A stretch of DNA of 64,000 bases, from positions 2,903,501 to 2,967,500 of the forward strand of contig FSRD01000001.1 of assembly GCA_900129675.1 (NCBI GenBank), given 5' to 3'. Made by a program: the position numbers and the translations under genes. The stretch comes from Bradyrhizobium erythrophlei. GTDB taxonomy: Bacteria > Pseudomonadota > Alphaproteobacteria > Rhizobiales > Xanthobacteraceae. Each line of letters starts with the position of its first letter. Within the stretch, counting starts at the first letter, position 1. The notes under the pieces were generated by a model. It ran no database searches. It saw only the letters and a program-made list of their open reading frames with translations, and was not told the DNA's origin. This document shows positions 63,652 to 64,000 of the stretch, piece by piece.

Positions 63652-64000
63652 ATGGACGTGCCTGGACCAGAGCGAAGGTTGGCAGCGGTCCTTGCCGCCG
63701 ACATGGTCGGCTACAGCCGACTCATGGAGGCTGACGAGACGGGTACTCTTGCGCGTCTCAAGACCCATCGGATCGAGCTCATCGATCCGGCCATCGCGAA
63801 GAACCACGGCCGCATCATCAAGACCACCGGCGACGGCATTCTGGTCGAATTCCACAGCGTCGCCGACGCCGTCCTGTGCGCCGCCGAGGTTCAGCGCCGG
63901 ATGGCGCGGCGCAATGCGGACGTCCCGCCGGCGCGATGGATCCAGTTCCGCATCGGCATCAACCTGGGCGACGTGATCGTCGAGGACAACGACATCTTTG
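63652..64000 (+). CDS. Class III adenylate/guanylate cyclase (3' end outside window)
   Basis: Starts MDVPGPERRLAAVLAADMVG, the metal-binding Asp region of class III cyclases with GYSRLMEADETGTL. KTTGDGILVEF carries the second catalytic Asp and FRIGINLGDVIVEDNDIF the next strand. 116 codons are visible and the frame is open to the end. Proteins with this start in Bradyrhizobium usually continue into TPR or WD40-like regions. Confidence 0.9.
   Translation, partial: MDVPGPERRLAAVLAADMVGYSRLMEADETGTLARLKTHRIELIDPAIAKNHGRIIKTTGDGILVEFHSVADAVLCAAEVQRRMARRNADVPPARWIQFRIGINLGDVIVEDNDIF

Overview
The window looks like the chromosome of a Bradyrhizobium-type alphaproteobacterium (Bradyrhizobiaceae/Nitrobacteraceae). 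Reasons: GC-rich codon use with long antisense shadow ORFs; the yebC-ruvC-ruvA-ruvB block, the tolQRAB and pal-cpoB-tilS-ftsH blocks, a gapR-type DUF2312 gene and DUF1036-pyk; several paralogous cytoplasmic regulators of rhizobial type; and many dispersed palindromic intergenic repeats of the kind common in that group. The assignment is inference; there is no rRNA or marker gene search behind it.

Layout. 0-5.7 kb: a serine beta-lactamase-like hydrolase, an IspZ/YciB septation-type membrane protein, and two soluble chemoreceptors sharing a C-terminal domain, all on the minus strand. 5.9-9.0 kb: yebC and the overlapping Holliday-junction operon ruvC-ruvA-ruvB. 9.2-11.2 kb: a Tat-type metallophosphoesterase, a vapBC toxin-antitoxin pair with its own 12-bp inverted-repeat operator, and the Tol-Pal thioesterase ybgC. 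11.2-32.5 kb: a block of accessory and metabolic genes (GSTs, TetR/HxlR regulators, cobT and divergent cobS-cobC, SDR, cupin, hydrolase, hemerythrin, MFS transporter). 32.5-34.0 kb: a gene-free stretch of repeats. 34.0-37.7 kb: tolQ-tolR-tolA-tolB. 37.7-50.4 kb: cargo between tolB and pal: a membrane GGDEF-EAL protein, a cusCBA-like RND metal efflux operon, an ECF sigma/NrsF-type anti-sigma pair, a cusA remnant, and a FeeM/LuxI-like N-acyl synthase. 50.4-55.5 kb: pal, cpoB, tilS, ftsH. 55.5-64.0 kb: a decayed DUF3052 gene, an orphan Leu/Ile/Val-type binding protein, a polytopic membrane protein, a TetR regulator, an OsmC protein, pyk, DUF1244, gapR and the start of a class III nucleotide cyclase that runs off the end.

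The main discovery is regulatory. An ECF42-type sigma factor (TPR-extended, preceded by a DGPF/YciI gene) sits at 16.6 kb. I found five sites of the form TGTCG(G/A)-N17-CGTC, every one with GTT just before CGTC, and each lies upstream of a gene typical of this family's neighbourhoods: a DHFR/RibD-like gene, yciI-ECF42, DoxX-SRPBCC-VOC, an NTF2-like gene behind a 25-codon leader ORF, and a second yciI-yciI pair. This reads as an autoregulated local regulon scattered over 14 kb. A second ECF circuit is visible at 47-48.7 kb: TGTAACC-N16-CGAACT occurs before both the sigF-like gene and a small secreted-protein gene, next to the metal efflux operon. A third is a TetR gene (28.7 kb) whose start codon lies inside a palindrome that matches, in length and half-sites, a palindrome just downstream of a TTGACA promoter of the next gene (DUF2852).
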